Positions 56,910-64,000 of a stretch of DNA of 64,000 nucleotides are shown here, piece by piece (positions within the stretch are counted from its first letter, which is position 1; each line of letters opens with the position of its first letter). Below the pieces are notes generated by a model, which saw only the letters and a list, made by a program, of their open reading frames with translations, did not search any database and was not told the DNA's origin. The translations under genes and the position numbers were made by a program. The stretch comes from Pseudomonas baltica (GTDB taxonomy: Bacteria > Pseudomonadota > Gammaproteobacteria > Pseudomonadales > Pseudomonadaceae), in assembly GCF_031880315.1 (NCBI RefSeq), contig NZ_CP134771.1, forward strand, positions 5,891,001 through 5,955,000, written 5' to 3'.

Positions 56910-57254
56910 CCCACTAACGAAAAATTCATTTTCGCCGCCGCGACCTGGCGGAGCAGGGCACTGATCGGTATTAAACGGCCTCAAGTGCAAATGCGATTGA
57001 GTGTTATTTAATGAAATTTGATGACGTTTATATGACAAGTCGATCAATGTTTAATGCGCTTGCAATATCATCTGCTCGCTGGAATAATGCGCGCCCTTGT
57101 CATTGGGGAGTAGCTATCTTCAACCGCCCGGTTGAAGAGTTCACGTCAACATAATTGAAGCCCCTTGCTTCATGGCGTGATCAGCACATTCAGTCAAGTC
57201 TGAATATGCCCGGCGAGACCTTTGGCCACTGCGTGTTTACCGACCGGGTAAGCC
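56910..57254. other. Gap between mgtA promoter and the antiporter gene
   Basis: The 345 bases include an AT-rich part (about 56990-57070) likely carrying promoter elements for the divergent mgtA and antiporter genes. A minus-strand frame at 56832-57047 crosses the predicted mgtA promoter and has no ribosome binding site; I do not call it. Confidence 0.4.
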
Positions 57255-58298
57255 ATGCCGTGTGCCATTGGTAATCTGCTTGCCCGGTCTGTGCGTCTGA
57301 TGATTTCAACCCTAGTGCTGTTCTTCGCCTCTGCTGCGATTATTTACTTGTCATGCGAATTCTTCGTCAATGGCATTGAATGGTGCGGCCGCCATATGAA
57401 ACTGGGTGCCACAGCGGTGGGCACTGTACTGGCGGCCTTTGGCACGGCGTTGCCGGAAAGTGCCGTGACCTTCACCGCAGTTGCCTTCGGCACCACTCCT
57501 GAACAGAAGGACATTGGCGTTGGCTCGGCCATGGGCGGCCCTTTGGTGCTGGCGACCATCGCCTATGCCGTGGTCGGTTTTGCGCTCTGGCTCAACCGTC
57601 GCAAGCTCGCGCGTGGCGACACTCTGGTCCGCGTCGATCGCAAGGCGTTGGCCAACGATCAGCTGGCGTTTCTGGTCATTTTCGTGTTCAAGGTCGGCCT
57701 TGGTCTGGTGGCATTCGCTATCAAACCCTGGTTGGGCATATTGTTCTTGGCCTCCTATGGCTTATATGTCTGGCGAGAAATTACCAGCGCCGATACTGCT
57801 CCTGAAGAGGAAGAGTTGGAACCGCTGAAGATACGCCCCGGTAACGCGTCGATGGGCTGGGCGGCATTGCAATCGATCATTGCCTTGTGTGTCATTGGCG
57901 CCGCCTCGCATATCTTCGTTTCACAGTTGGAACATATCGGCGTTCTCTTCGGTATTTCACCGCATATCGTGGCGTTGTTGTTGAGCCCGGTGGCTACGGA
58001 ATTGCCGGAAATCATGAACGCGCTGATCTGGATCAAACAAGGCAAAGAGCGCTTGGCCTTGGCTAATATCTCTGGCGCCATGATGATTCAGGCGACGATT
58101 CCCAGTGCGTTGGGTCTGTTCTATACGCCGTGGTTGTTCGATACACCGTTGTTCGCCTCTGGTGTTGTAACAGCGTTCTCGGTAGCGATCACTTGGTTCA
58201 TGTTCCGTAAGGGCGAAGTCGATTCGCGCAACCTGATGGCGATTGCCCTGCTGTACGTCGCTTTTGCGGCCTATGTCGGCTGGTATTTCTTTCACTGA
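57255..58298 (+). CDS. Sodium/calcium exchanger family protein
   Basis: The protein (347 aa from 57255; an ATG at 57300 would give 332 aa) has about ten hydrophobic helices. The two alpha repeats of the CaCA family are visible: VGTVLAAFGTALPESAVTFTAVAFG in the first half and HIVALLLSPVATELPEIMNALIWIKQG in the second, with the ion-binding Glu in each. It should exchange Ca2+ (or another cation) for Na+ or H+. Base composition is somewhat less GC-rich than neighbours. Being divergent from mgtA, it may share its divalent-cation control, which is inference. Confidence 0.88.
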   Translation: MPCAIGNLLARSVRLMISTLVLFFASAAIIYLSCEFFVNGIEWCGRHMKLGATAVGTVLAAFGTALPESAVTFTAVAFGTTPEQKDIGVGSAMGGPLVLATIAYAVVGFALWLNRRKLARGDTLVRVDRKALANDQLAFLVIFVFKVGLGLVAFAIKPWLGILFLASYGLYVWREITSADTAPEEEELEPLKIRPGNASMGWAALQSIIALCVIGAASHIFVSQLEHIGVLFGISPHIVALLLSPVATELPEIMNALIWIKQGKERLALANISGAMMIQATIPSALGLFYTPWLFDTPLFASGVVTAFSVAITWFMFRKGEVDSRNLMAIALLYVAFAAYVGWYFFH

Positions 58299-58331
58299 GG
58301 CGTGCCGTCGATCGTGCGTTGATGCAGGCCC

Positions 58332-58365
58332 AGCCCGCAGGAGGTCAGGGAGACCGCTGCGGGCT
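58332..58365. terminator. Hairpin after the antiporter gene
   Basis: agcccgcag (58332-58340) pairs with ctgcgggct (58357-58365), a perfect 9-bp stem with a 16-base loop. It lies 34 bases after the antiporter stop. No T run follows, so a terminator role is tentative. Confidence 0.35.
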
Positions 58366-58488
58366 CGGTGGTCGCGGCTCGGTTGCCCGCTGACTCCCGC
58401 CAGCGGTGGAAAGTTTTTTAGTGGCGAACGAATAAAGTCCCGCCCCCAGGTGTTCACTACGGGTCACCCCTCCATAAGGTCGCCCCTG

Positions 58489-59043
58489 ATGCTCGTCGCC
58501 AAGCCCTTGCTCACCCCGCGTGAACGTTATGATCACGCCACGATGTTCTTCCATTGGGTCACTGCCGTACTGGTGATCGCTTTGTTCGCCAGTGCGCAGA
58601 TCTGGTCGTTCCTGGCCAAAGGCACGCCGTTGCGGCATAACCTGCAAGCGTTGCATATCTCCATGGGGATTCTGCTGGCCGTAGCGATCATCGGGCGGCT
58701 GCTGTGGCGCCTCACCCAAGGTCGCCGCCTGTCTCACCTGCCGGGGGTGGCCGGGCTCGCAGCCAAGGCCGGGCACGCTTTGTTGTATATCTTGTTGCTG
58801 GCGCAGATCGTGCTGGGGTTCATGTTCCGCTGGGCCCAGGGTGAGGCGTTCGAGTTTTTTGGCGTGTTCAGCGTGCCATCGCTGATGGCGCCCAACCCGG
58901 ACTGGCGCCACACTCTGGGAGGGCTGCATGAAAATGTCGCCTGGGCGCTGATCATCCTGGCGGGGCTGCATGCCTGCATGGCACTGGCCCATCATTATTG
59001 GTTCAAGGATGGCGTGCTGGTGCGGATGTGGCCTGGGCGCTGA
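58489..59043 (+). CDS. Cytochrome b561 family protein
   Basis: The 184-aa protein has four hydrophobic helices and conserved histidines (MFFHWVTAVLVIALF, LQALHISMGILLAVAIIGRLLWR, AKAGHALLYILLL, ILAGLHACMALAHHYWFKDGVLVRM), the hallmark of prokaryotic cytochrome b561, a di-heme quinol oxidase of the inner membrane. AAGGT precedes the start. It lies 65 bases upstream of the ECF sigma gene, and the two may be linked in redox response, which is inference. Confidence 0.9.
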   Translation: MLVAKPLLTPRERYDHATMFFHWVTAVLVIALFASAQIWSFLAKGTPLRHNLQALHISMGILLAVAIIGRLLWRLTQGRRLSHLPGVAGLAAKAGHALLYILLLAQIVLGFMFRWAQGEAFEFFGVFSVPSLMAPNPDWRHTLGGLHENVAWALIILAGLHACMALAHHYWFKDGVLVRMWPGR

Positions 59044-59108
59044 TCGCTGATTGCCGATCGCTGATAGTTGTGCCGAGCCCTGCCTGAAGCCTGCGTGGAA
59101 TAGACCCT

Positions 59109-59648
59109 GTGCCGATCGAACCGCCCGAGCCCTACAGTACCGACAACGTCCGCCAGGGCCTTTCCCCTTGCTTGGCCAGGCTGTGGCGCTACGCCTGGGT
59201 GCTGTCGCGCGAGCGCCATGTCGCCGATGACCTGGTCCAGGCCACTTGCGTGCGGGCGCTTGAACGGGCAGGGCATTATCGGCCCGGTACACGCCTGGAT
59301 CGCTGGCTGTTTTCGATCCTGCATTCCATCTGGCTCAACGAGGTTCGCTCACAGCGCGTGCGTCACGGGCAGGGTTTCGTTGACAGCGACAGCCTGGCTG
59401 CCGGTGACGAGGGCCTGGCGGTCGAAAACCAGATTCTCGCCAGCCAGGTCATGCGCCAGATTCAGGCACTGCCCGAGGCCCAGCGCGAGACGGTGTTCCT
59501 GGCCTATGTGGAAGGGCTCAGCTATCGGGAAACAGCCGATATCCAGCAGATTCCCATCGGCACGGTGATGAGCCGCCTGGCCGCCGCGCGCATACGCCTG
59601 GCGGAACACATGAACCTTGCACAGCACCTTTCGGGTGGCCAACCATGA
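59109..59648 (+). CDS. ECF-type RNA polymerase sigma factor
   Basis: The 179-aa protein starts with GTG and has sigma region 2 (LARLWRYAWVLSRERHVADDLVQATCVRAL...LDRWLFSILHSIWLNEVR) and region 4 (ALPEAQRETVFLAYVEGLSYRETADIQQIPIGTVMSRLAAARIRL). It should direct RNA polymerase to a small regulon. Its last codons overlap the anti-sigma start (ATGA), so the two are translationally coupled. Confidence 0.93.
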   Translation: MPIEPPEPYSTDNVRQGLSPCLARLWRYAWVLSRERHVADDLVQATCVRALERAGHYRPGTRLDRWLFSILHSIWLNEVRSQRVRHGQGFVDSDSLAAGDEGLAVENQILASQVMRQIQALPEAQRETVFLAYVEGLSYRETADIQQIPIGTVMSRLAAARIRLAEHMNLAQHLSGGQP

Positions 59649-60430
59649 CACGTACACGCCTTGAACTCCCTTCGGATACGACGCTGGTGGCGTTTCTGGA
59701 TGGCGAACTGGACGCCAGCGACGCGGCGCGCATCGAGGCCTTGCGCGAGCGCGAACCGGCCATCGCGCAACGCCTGACCTTCCTTGAACAGGGCTGCGTG
59801 GGCATCCCGGAAGGCTTTGCACCGCTGCTCGACGCCGCACCGCTGGCGCACTTGCAGGCCATGCTCGGCGGCCTGCCACCTGTCGCTGCGGCCACGCCGG
59901 TGGCGAGTTCGTGGTCGCGGCGGCGCTTGCTGGCCGGTGCGGCAGCCTGCGTGGTCGCTGGCGTAGTGGCGGACCGCACCTGGCACGGCTGGCAATCCAC
60001 CCACTGGGTCGCCAACGGCAGCTGGCGCGGCTCGGTGGCCCAGTACATGGCGCTCTATACCGAGCAGACGCTGGAAGGTCTCGACCCCAGCGCCGCTACT
60101 CAGGCGCCGCAACTGGCTCGGGTCGGCGAGCAGTTGGGGATTGCTCTGACACCTGCGTGGATCAGCCTGCCCGGGGCGCACCTGCGCCGCGCCCAGGTGC
60201 TGCGCTACGACGTCGACCTGATCGCGCAACTGGTGTACCTCGATCAGCAGTACGGGCCGTTGGCGCTGTGTTTCGTGCGATCTGCCGACGCGCCGCACGC
60301 CCCGGCCGAAGAGGTTCGCAACGGTCTTAACGTGCTGTATTGGAATGATGGGGAGCACGCCTGGATGCTCGCCGGGCGTAATCCCATGGCCGATCTGCGC
60401 AGCAAGCAAGCGCGTCTGGCACTGGGGTAG
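59645..60430 (+). CDS. Anti-sigma factor (single-pass membrane)
   Basis: The 261-aa protein has an N-terminal cytoplasmic region with LVAFLDGELDASDAARIEALREREPAIAQRL, typical of anti-sigma factors, one hydrophobic helix at about 92-112 (RRRLLAGAAACVVAGVVA) and a periplasmic C-terminal domain. No zinc-binding HxxxCxxC motif is present. It would hold the ECF factor until an envelope or redox signal arrives. The small 51-aa gene and DUF72 gene follow. Confidence 0.87.
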   Translation: MTRTRLELPSDTTLVAFLDGELDASDAARIEALREREPAIAQRLTFLEQGCVGIPEGFAPLLDAAPLAHLQAMLGGLPPVAAATPVASSWSRRRLLAGAAACVVAGVVADRTWHGWQSTHWVANGSWRGSVAQYMALYTEQTLEGLDPSAATQAPQLARVGEQLGIALTPAWISLPGAHLRRAQVLRYDVDLIAQLVYLDQQYGPLALCFVRSADAPHAPAEEVRNGLNVLYWNDGEHAWMLAGRNPMADLRSKQARLALG

Positions 60431-60516
60431 CGTCACCTGCGCGCCGACTGAACGTTTGGCCGCGGGCTTCTTCCAATGCAGTGCATCCCCTCAATCGATG
60501 CATCACGGAGAAGCCC

Positions 60517-60672
60517 ATGACCCCTGAAACCGAAGGCAATGAAGAGAAGGGCCCGAATGGCCTGCCCTATGTGAACGATCCAGGCAAGCATCCGCAAAAT
60601 GACGATGCCGATGAAGCGAGCCCTGACGACCCAGATATCGCCGGGATAGATGGCAGCGAAGAGCCCGAGTAA
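60517..60672 (+). CDS. Small acidic protein (51 aa)
   Basis: The 51-aa peptide starts at ATG 60517 (GGAG upstream) and is highly acidic (DDADEASPDDPDIAGIDGSEEPE). It has no signal peptide. No family is known to me. It overlaps the DUF72 gene start by 23 bases. Confidence 0.6.
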   Translation: MTPETEGNEEKGPNGLPYVNDPGKHPQNDDADEASPDDPDIAGIDGSEEPE

Positions 60673-61420
60673 CGTGCAGTCCGAGCGCCCAAGTGCAGTA
60701 GTCGGCTGCGCCGGCTGGAGCCTGTCGCGTCAGTACGCCGCGCACTTTGCGGCGCAAGGCACGCATCTGCAGCGTTACGGCGCACGCTTGGGCGGTGTTG
60801 AAATCAACAGCTCGTTCTACCGGCCCCATCGCCGCGAGACCTACGTACGCTGGGCCGAGTCGGTGCCTGATGATTTTCGCTTCAGCGTCAAGGCGCCCAA
60901 GTTGATCACCCACGGTCAGCGCCTGCAGGGCTGCGAACAACTCCTCGACCTGTTTATCTCCCAGTGCTCTGGCCTCGGGGCCAAGCTGGGCTGTCTGCTG
61001 GTGCAGTTGCCGCCCTCCTTGACGTTCGATGAAGCGGTGGCCGAGGCTTTTTTCGCCGCACTTCGTCAGCGGTTCGCTGGCGGCGTGGTACTGGAGCCGC
61101 GGCATGCCTCGTGGGCGGCCGCCGAGCCACTGCTGCAAGCTCAGCGTATCGCGCGCGCCGCCGTCGACCCGTCGCGCTTGAGCGGCGATTCGACTCCCGC
61201 TGGCTGGTCAGGATTGCGCTACTGGCGTCTGCATGGATCGCCGCGCATCTATCACGACAGTTACGACACGTCGCAGATACAGTCGCTCGCGGTCGAGCTG
61301 GTTGCCGCCGCACGTGCAGGAGCCCAGTCGTGGTGCATCTTCGACAACACGGCCAGCGGTGCGGCGGTTGGCAACGCGCTGGAATTGGCCGAGCTGACCG
61401 ACCATTCGTCATTGAATTGA
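60650..61420 (+). CDS. DUF72 domain-containing protein
   Basis: The 256-aa protein matches DUF72 (YecE-like) TIM-barrel proteins: VGCAGWSLSRQYAAHF, VEINSSFYRPHRRETYVRWAESVPDDFRFSVKAPK, LVQLPPSLTF and WCIFDNTASGAAVGNALEL. Function is not established for the family. The ATG at 60650 overlaps the preceding gene; a GTG at 60674 just after that gene's stop is a possible alternative start. Confidence 0.88.
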   Translation: MAAKSPSNVQSERPSAVVGCAGWSLSRQYAAHFAAQGTHLQRYGARLGGVEINSSFYRPHRRETYVRWAESVPDDFRFSVKAPKLITHGQRLQGCEQLLDLFISQCSGLGAKLGCLLVQLPPSLTFDEAVAEAFFAALRQRFAGGVVLEPRHASWAAAEPLLQAQRIARAAVDPSRLSGDSTPAGWSGLRYWRLHGSPRIYHDSYDTSQIQSLAVELVAAARAGAQSWCIFDNTASGAAVGNALELAELTDHSSLN

Positions 61421-61487
61421 AAGATATTCTGTGCAACTGCGGGCCGGCGATTTTCATAGGAGTACCACGTCAGGAAAGAGGCCTGCC

Positions 61488-61664
61488 ATGTACATACGCA
61501 AAACACCCATGGCGGCAAAATTCGCAATGGGGGATTTTCGTCACGGTCTGGAAGGTTTCGACGAACAGGCCTTTGTTTCGCGCCAGCAGTTCCGTGCGGC
61601 GTTGACACTCGACTTGTTTGCAATCGGCAGGTTTCAGACGTTTCGACAGCACATTAAACTGTGA
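61488..61664 (+). CDS. Small hypothetical protein (58 aa)
   Basis: The 58-aa frame starts at 61488 with AGAGG upstream (the frame is open to 61431). It is basic and soluble (MAAKFAMGDFRHGLEGFDEQAFVSRQQF). No family is recognised. Support is moderate only. Confidence 0.4.
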   Translation: MYIRKTPMAAKFAMGDFRHGLEGFDEQAFVSRQQFRAALTLDLFAIGRFQTFRQHIKL

Positions 61665-61704
61665 ATGGCAGGTTGGCGTTCACTCGATAAGGCAGGAGAC
61701 AGTC

Positions 61705-61854
61705 ATGAAAAAGACCTATGCATGCATAACGTTCTGCAGCCTGTTGGCGCTGCATGGATGCTTCCAGAACGACGACAACAAGACCAAGGCCAATACCGAC
61801 ACCAGCAAGGCGTCAGTGCAGATGCAAAACGGCAATAGCGAGGACAAGAAGTAA
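61705..61854 (+). CDS. Small lipoprotein (49 aa)
   Basis: The 49-aa peptide starts at 61705 after AGGAGAC and has a lipoprotein signal peptide ending in LALHGC, followed by a hydrophilic Asn/Asp/Lys-rich tail. It should be anchored in a membrane facing the periplasm. The function is unknown. Confidence 0.7.
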   Translation: MKKTYACITFCSLLALHGCFQNDDNKTKANTDTSKASVQMQNGNSEDKK

Positions 61855-61901
61855 CCTGATGCGGCTATGCGTCAGTGGGACGGGTGCTGCGTGTGCACGT
61901 A

Positions 61902-62393
61902 TCAGCCCGCGCGCAGCGCCTTGACTGGGCGGGGCTCTGGCACCTGCTGCGGGGCGGTCTTCAGGGTCGGGGCTTGCATCGCTTGCGAAAGCTTTCTTAG
62001 CGCGTCATTCAACGCCGCCAGTTCTGCCAGAGGGGACCGCATGGCGATATCCTTGCAACCATCGTTCAACGTCTGCGAGGCCTGCTGGAACATCTTCAGC
62101 CCCGACTGGGTGAGTCGCAAGTACACCAGTCGGCGGTCGTGGCCGACTTTCTCGCGACGCAGCAGTGATCGGCGTTCCAACTGGTCCAGTATCCGAGTAA
62201 CACCTGACGTGGAGATATTCAGCGCGTGGGAGCAGTGACTGGGGGTCACGGTCTTGCGCGAGACGATCAACTCCAAGGTCTGAAATTGCACGACGCTCAG
62301 CTCCCATTGCAACAACTGCGAGGCAATGCGGCAATGGAGAATATTGCTGGCCTTTTCCAGCAGCTGGAAAGCTTCAAGATGATGAGTGTTCAT
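61902..62393 (-). CDS. MarR family transcriptional regulator
   Basis: The 163-aa protein has the MarR winged helix-turn-helix (LSVVQFQTLELIVSRKTVTPSHCSHALNISTSGVTRILDQLERRSLLRREKVGHDRRLVYLRLT), including the wing motif DRR. It would bind a palindromic operator and respond to a phenolic or other small ligand. It is monocistronic here. Possible targets lie across the 620-base gap. Confidence 0.92.
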   Translation of the reverse strand: MNTHHLEAFQLLEKASNILHCRIASQLLQWELSVVQFQTLELIVSRKTVTPSHCSHALNISTSGVTRILDQLERRSLLRREKVGHDRRLVYLRLTQSGLKMFQQASQTLNDGCKDIAMRSPLAELAALNDALRKLSQAMQAPTLKTAPQQVPEPRPVKALRAG

Positions 62394-62780
62394 TGCGCCG
62401 CCTGGAATCAGGAAAAAGGTTACGCCGTCGAGACTGAAGTCACTGTCATGAGCGTGCGAGATATGATCCGGATTGTCCCTTGAACAAGGGCAGCGATCAT
62501 CACCCTTTTATGCAATGGTGAGTTTCGCGCAGAAGGTTGAGTTTTGCGGGGAGTTGGGATAGGTCGTTGTGGGTTCCAGCAGATACACCCTTTGGGCGAT
62601 GGGTGTGTTTGCACTTTAGCGCTTTTGCCCTGTCGCTTGTTTAAAAGAATTTATAACTAGGGTTATAGACTGAGGCGGCGCATCAGCGCGGGAGTTGACG
62701 ACAGGTCGACTGCGCAGGCCAGCACCGAGCGCGCCATCAAGCGTGTCGCATATCCGAAGTAGGCGCTGCCATCGACACCG
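62394..62780. other. Intergenic region upstream of the MarR gene
   Basis: No supportable ORF. It contains a 6-bp inverted repeat, tataac-tagg-gttata (62652-62667), which might be an operator, and AT-rich sequence beside it. Confidence 0.4.
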
Positions 62781-62917
62781 CTTTCGCGAGCAAGCTTTGC
62801 TCCCACAGGTGCCAGCAGTCCCTGAGTCATACACCTGTGAAAGATTTGCTCCCACGGTGGGCACAGATCCCGAGTGGTACACCTGTGGGAGCAAGGCTTG
62901 CCCGCGAAAAGGCCCGC
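62781..62917. repeat. REPIN-like element (two inverted REP arms)
   Basis: An arm ctttcgcgagcaagctttg and tcccacaggtg (62781-62811) is mirrored by cacctgtgggagcaaggcttgcccgcgaaaag (62879-62911). A third, degenerate copy (acacctgtgaaagatttgctcccac) lies between them. This arrangement of paired opposing REP sequences is typical of REPINs in Pseudomonas. It shares the core with the 75-bp array at 24271. Confidence 0.75.
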
Positions 62918-63014
62918 CCAGACAACGTAGAGGGCAACGCTTATGCTTTTGCCGCAAGCCCTTCAAACAATCCGTTGCTAGGCGCCGTATTGTCAGAATG
63001 CTACATTCGCGCCC

Positions 63015-63434
63015 ATGAATTCCTTGCGCGCCCACCGCCTGCCGCTTGTCTGGATGCTGTTTGCCTTCGTCCTGTTCAACGGCCTCGCCTGCAGCATCGG
63101 CCATGGGCTGATGATGGGGATGGACGCTGCGCCCGAGCAAAGCACGCCGCACGATGAGGCGGCGTCCACGGTCGATGCCCATGCCGGGATGCAAATGGAC
63201 ATGTCGATGCCGATGCAGCCCGCCATGGAGCCTGCCACAAGGAGTAGCCATGACAGCCTGAAATCCATGTTCGGGGCCTGTACCTTCGCCGGCATTCTGG
63301 CCATGGCCATGGTGGTCTTTGCTGCCCTGGGCTGGCTGATTCGCTTGCGGCAAACACCCGCCGCGCTTCATGAGCGTTGGCCGGTGTCGTCCTTCCGGTT
63401 GTTCTTTCCCGCCCTCAACCCCCGCGCGCCTTAG
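63015..63434 (+). CDS. DUF2946-like small membrane protein
   Basis: The 139-aa protein has an N-terminal hydrophobic segment (LPLVWMLFAFVLFNGLACSIGHGL), a Met/His-rich loop (AGMQMDMSMPMQPAM) and a second hydrophobic segment (FAGILAMAMVVFAALGWLI). This matches the DUF2946 type found next to copper and TonB/PepSY genes in Pseudomonas; the Met-rich loop fits copper binding, but this is inference. A PepSY gene follows. Confidence 0.72.
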   Translation: MNSLRAHRLPLVWMLFAFVLFNGLACSIGHGLMMGMDAAPEQSTPHDEAASTVDAHAGMQMDMSMPMQPAMEPATRSSHDSLKSMFGACTFAGILAMAMVVFAALGWLIRLRQTPAALHERWPVSSFRLFFPALNPRAP

Positions 63435-63538
63435 CCCCCCTCGCGCTGTCAATGCGCGGGTACATGCTTGATAAACCAATGGTGTCTGGCTGGCAGTGCG
63501 CTGCCGTGCCGGCTGTTTTTTATGCTGGATGGGTGCTT

Positions 63539-64000
63539 ATGTCTGCTCAAATCTCTTCCCCTGCGCCGGGGGCCGTCGTGGCCTTGCTCAAGCGGCTGCA
63601 TTTTTACGTCGGCCTGTTTGTCGGGCCTTTTCTGTTGGTCGCGGCGTTGAGCGGGGTGCTGTATGCCCTGACACCGCAGATCGAAGAACATCTTTATGCC
63701 GATGCGCTGCACAGCGGCAGTCGCGGGCCGAACCTGACGCTGGCCGAGCAGGTCGCCATCGCGCAGGCGCAGATCGGTAATGCCCGTTTGACGGTGGCTG
63801 CAGTGCGCCCGGCGCCAAAGGCGGGGGATACCACGCGGGTGATGTTCAGCGCGCCGACATTAGGTGAATCCGAAAATCGCGCGGTGTTTATCGATCCGGT
63901 CAGCGGCGCGGTGCGCGGTGACATGACTGTCTATGGCACCAGCGGTGTGTTGCCGCTGCGCACCTGGATCGATCAGTTTCACCGCGGTTTGCTGCTGGGT
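63539..64000 (+). CDS. PepSY domain-containing membrane protein (3' end outside window)
   Basis: The frame starts at ATG 63539 and runs off the right edge after 154 codons. It has a hydrophobic helix near residues 20-45 (LHFYVGLFVGPFLLVAALSGVLYAL) then the PepSY-associated periplasmic segment with YADALHSGSRGPNLTLAEQVAIAQAQ, and WIDQFHRGLLLG at the edge. This is the PepSY-TM family, often linked to siderophore or metal reduction. Full-length members have about 400-500 aa, so about two thirds is missing. Confidence 0.85.
   Translation, partial: MSAQISSPAPGAVVALLKRLHFYVGLFVGPFLLVAALSGVLYALTPQIEEHLYADALHSGSRGPNLTLAEQVAIAQAQIGNARLTVAAVRPAPKAGDTTRVMFSAPTLGESENRAVFIDPVSGAVRGDMTVYGTSGVLPLRTWIDQFHRGLLLG

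Noticed and set aside
56832..57047. 71-codon minus-strand frame upstream of mgtA
   Set aside because: No ribosome binding site, and it spans the predicted mgtA promoter.
56990..57070. PhoP-box pair upstream of mgtA
   Set aside because: GTTTA-like elements occur, but not with the direct-repeat spacing a PhoP box needs.

Overview
The window is high-GC bacterial chromosome and looks like a Pseudomonas of the fluorescens/putida type. Evidence for this: the hppD product has the Pseudomonas length (358 aa) and metal ligands; there is a Tat-dependent three-subunit gluconate-2-dehydrogenase-type complex; LysR and AraC regulators are unusually dense; and there are REP/REPIN-like repeats built on a GGGAGCAAGCTTGCTCGCG-type core. 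No rRNA, tRNA, prophage, transposase or CRISPR array was seen. Almost all sequence is housekeeping or accessory metabolism with uniform codon use. The clearest compositional exception is an AT-rich stretch at about 38280-38660.

Layout. 1-1373: 3' part missing of an aldehyde dehydrogenase (minus). 1877-9259: diguanylate cyclase, CHAD protein, histidine phosphatase, 5'-nucleotidase lipoprotein, metallophosphatase and a chemoreceptor. 9455-11311: idnD-idnO sugar-acid dehydrogenases. 11538-16125: second diguanylate cyclase, a translationally coupled LysR/nitronate monooxygenase pair, and hppD. 16380-20045: an AraC regulator followed by a compact run of poorly understood small genes containing two DUF2589-type proteins. 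20159-24000: cytochrome c, GMC flavoprotein and small subunit of a periplasmic sugar/gluconate dehydrogenase. 24205-24515: REP-like DNA with three 75-bp tandem copies. 24557-28078: PfkB kinase, LysR and MFS transporter. 28166-32682: UvsE and a bacteriophytochrome with two different kinase modules plus its response regulator. 33077-44069: MATE exporter, TetR, secreted GH3 glucosidase, FUSC protein, small genes, iron-permease-like protein, RcnB-like protein, hydrolase and adhP. 44087-53537: ssuD-like monooxygenase, SDR/AraC, UxaA-type dehydratase with its MFS transporter and LysR, EamA exporter and LysR. 53589-58298: mgtA with a long structured leader, then a Na+/Ca2+-type antiporter. 58489-64000: cytochrome b561, ECF sigma/anti-sigma, small genes, DUF72, MarR, DUF2946-like and the start of a PepSY protein.

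Functional theme. Several clusters point to oxidation and uptake of sugar acids: periplasmic oxidation (20159-24000), cytoplasmic keto-gluconate/idonate reductases (9455-11311), a sugar kinase (24557-25462), two anion:cation-symporter-type MFS permeases (26696, 49001) and a UxaA-type dehydratase (47395). They are separate transcription units, each apparently with its own regulator.

Most interesting: (i) the mgtA 5' region, which carries a sigma70-like promoter, several perfect hairpins, a short ORF with a good ribosome binding site and a hairpin just before the mgtA start, as expected of a regulated leader RNA; (ii) the bacteriophytochrome with both a HisKA/HATPase and a HWE-type kinase; (iii) the DUF2589 gene cluster.
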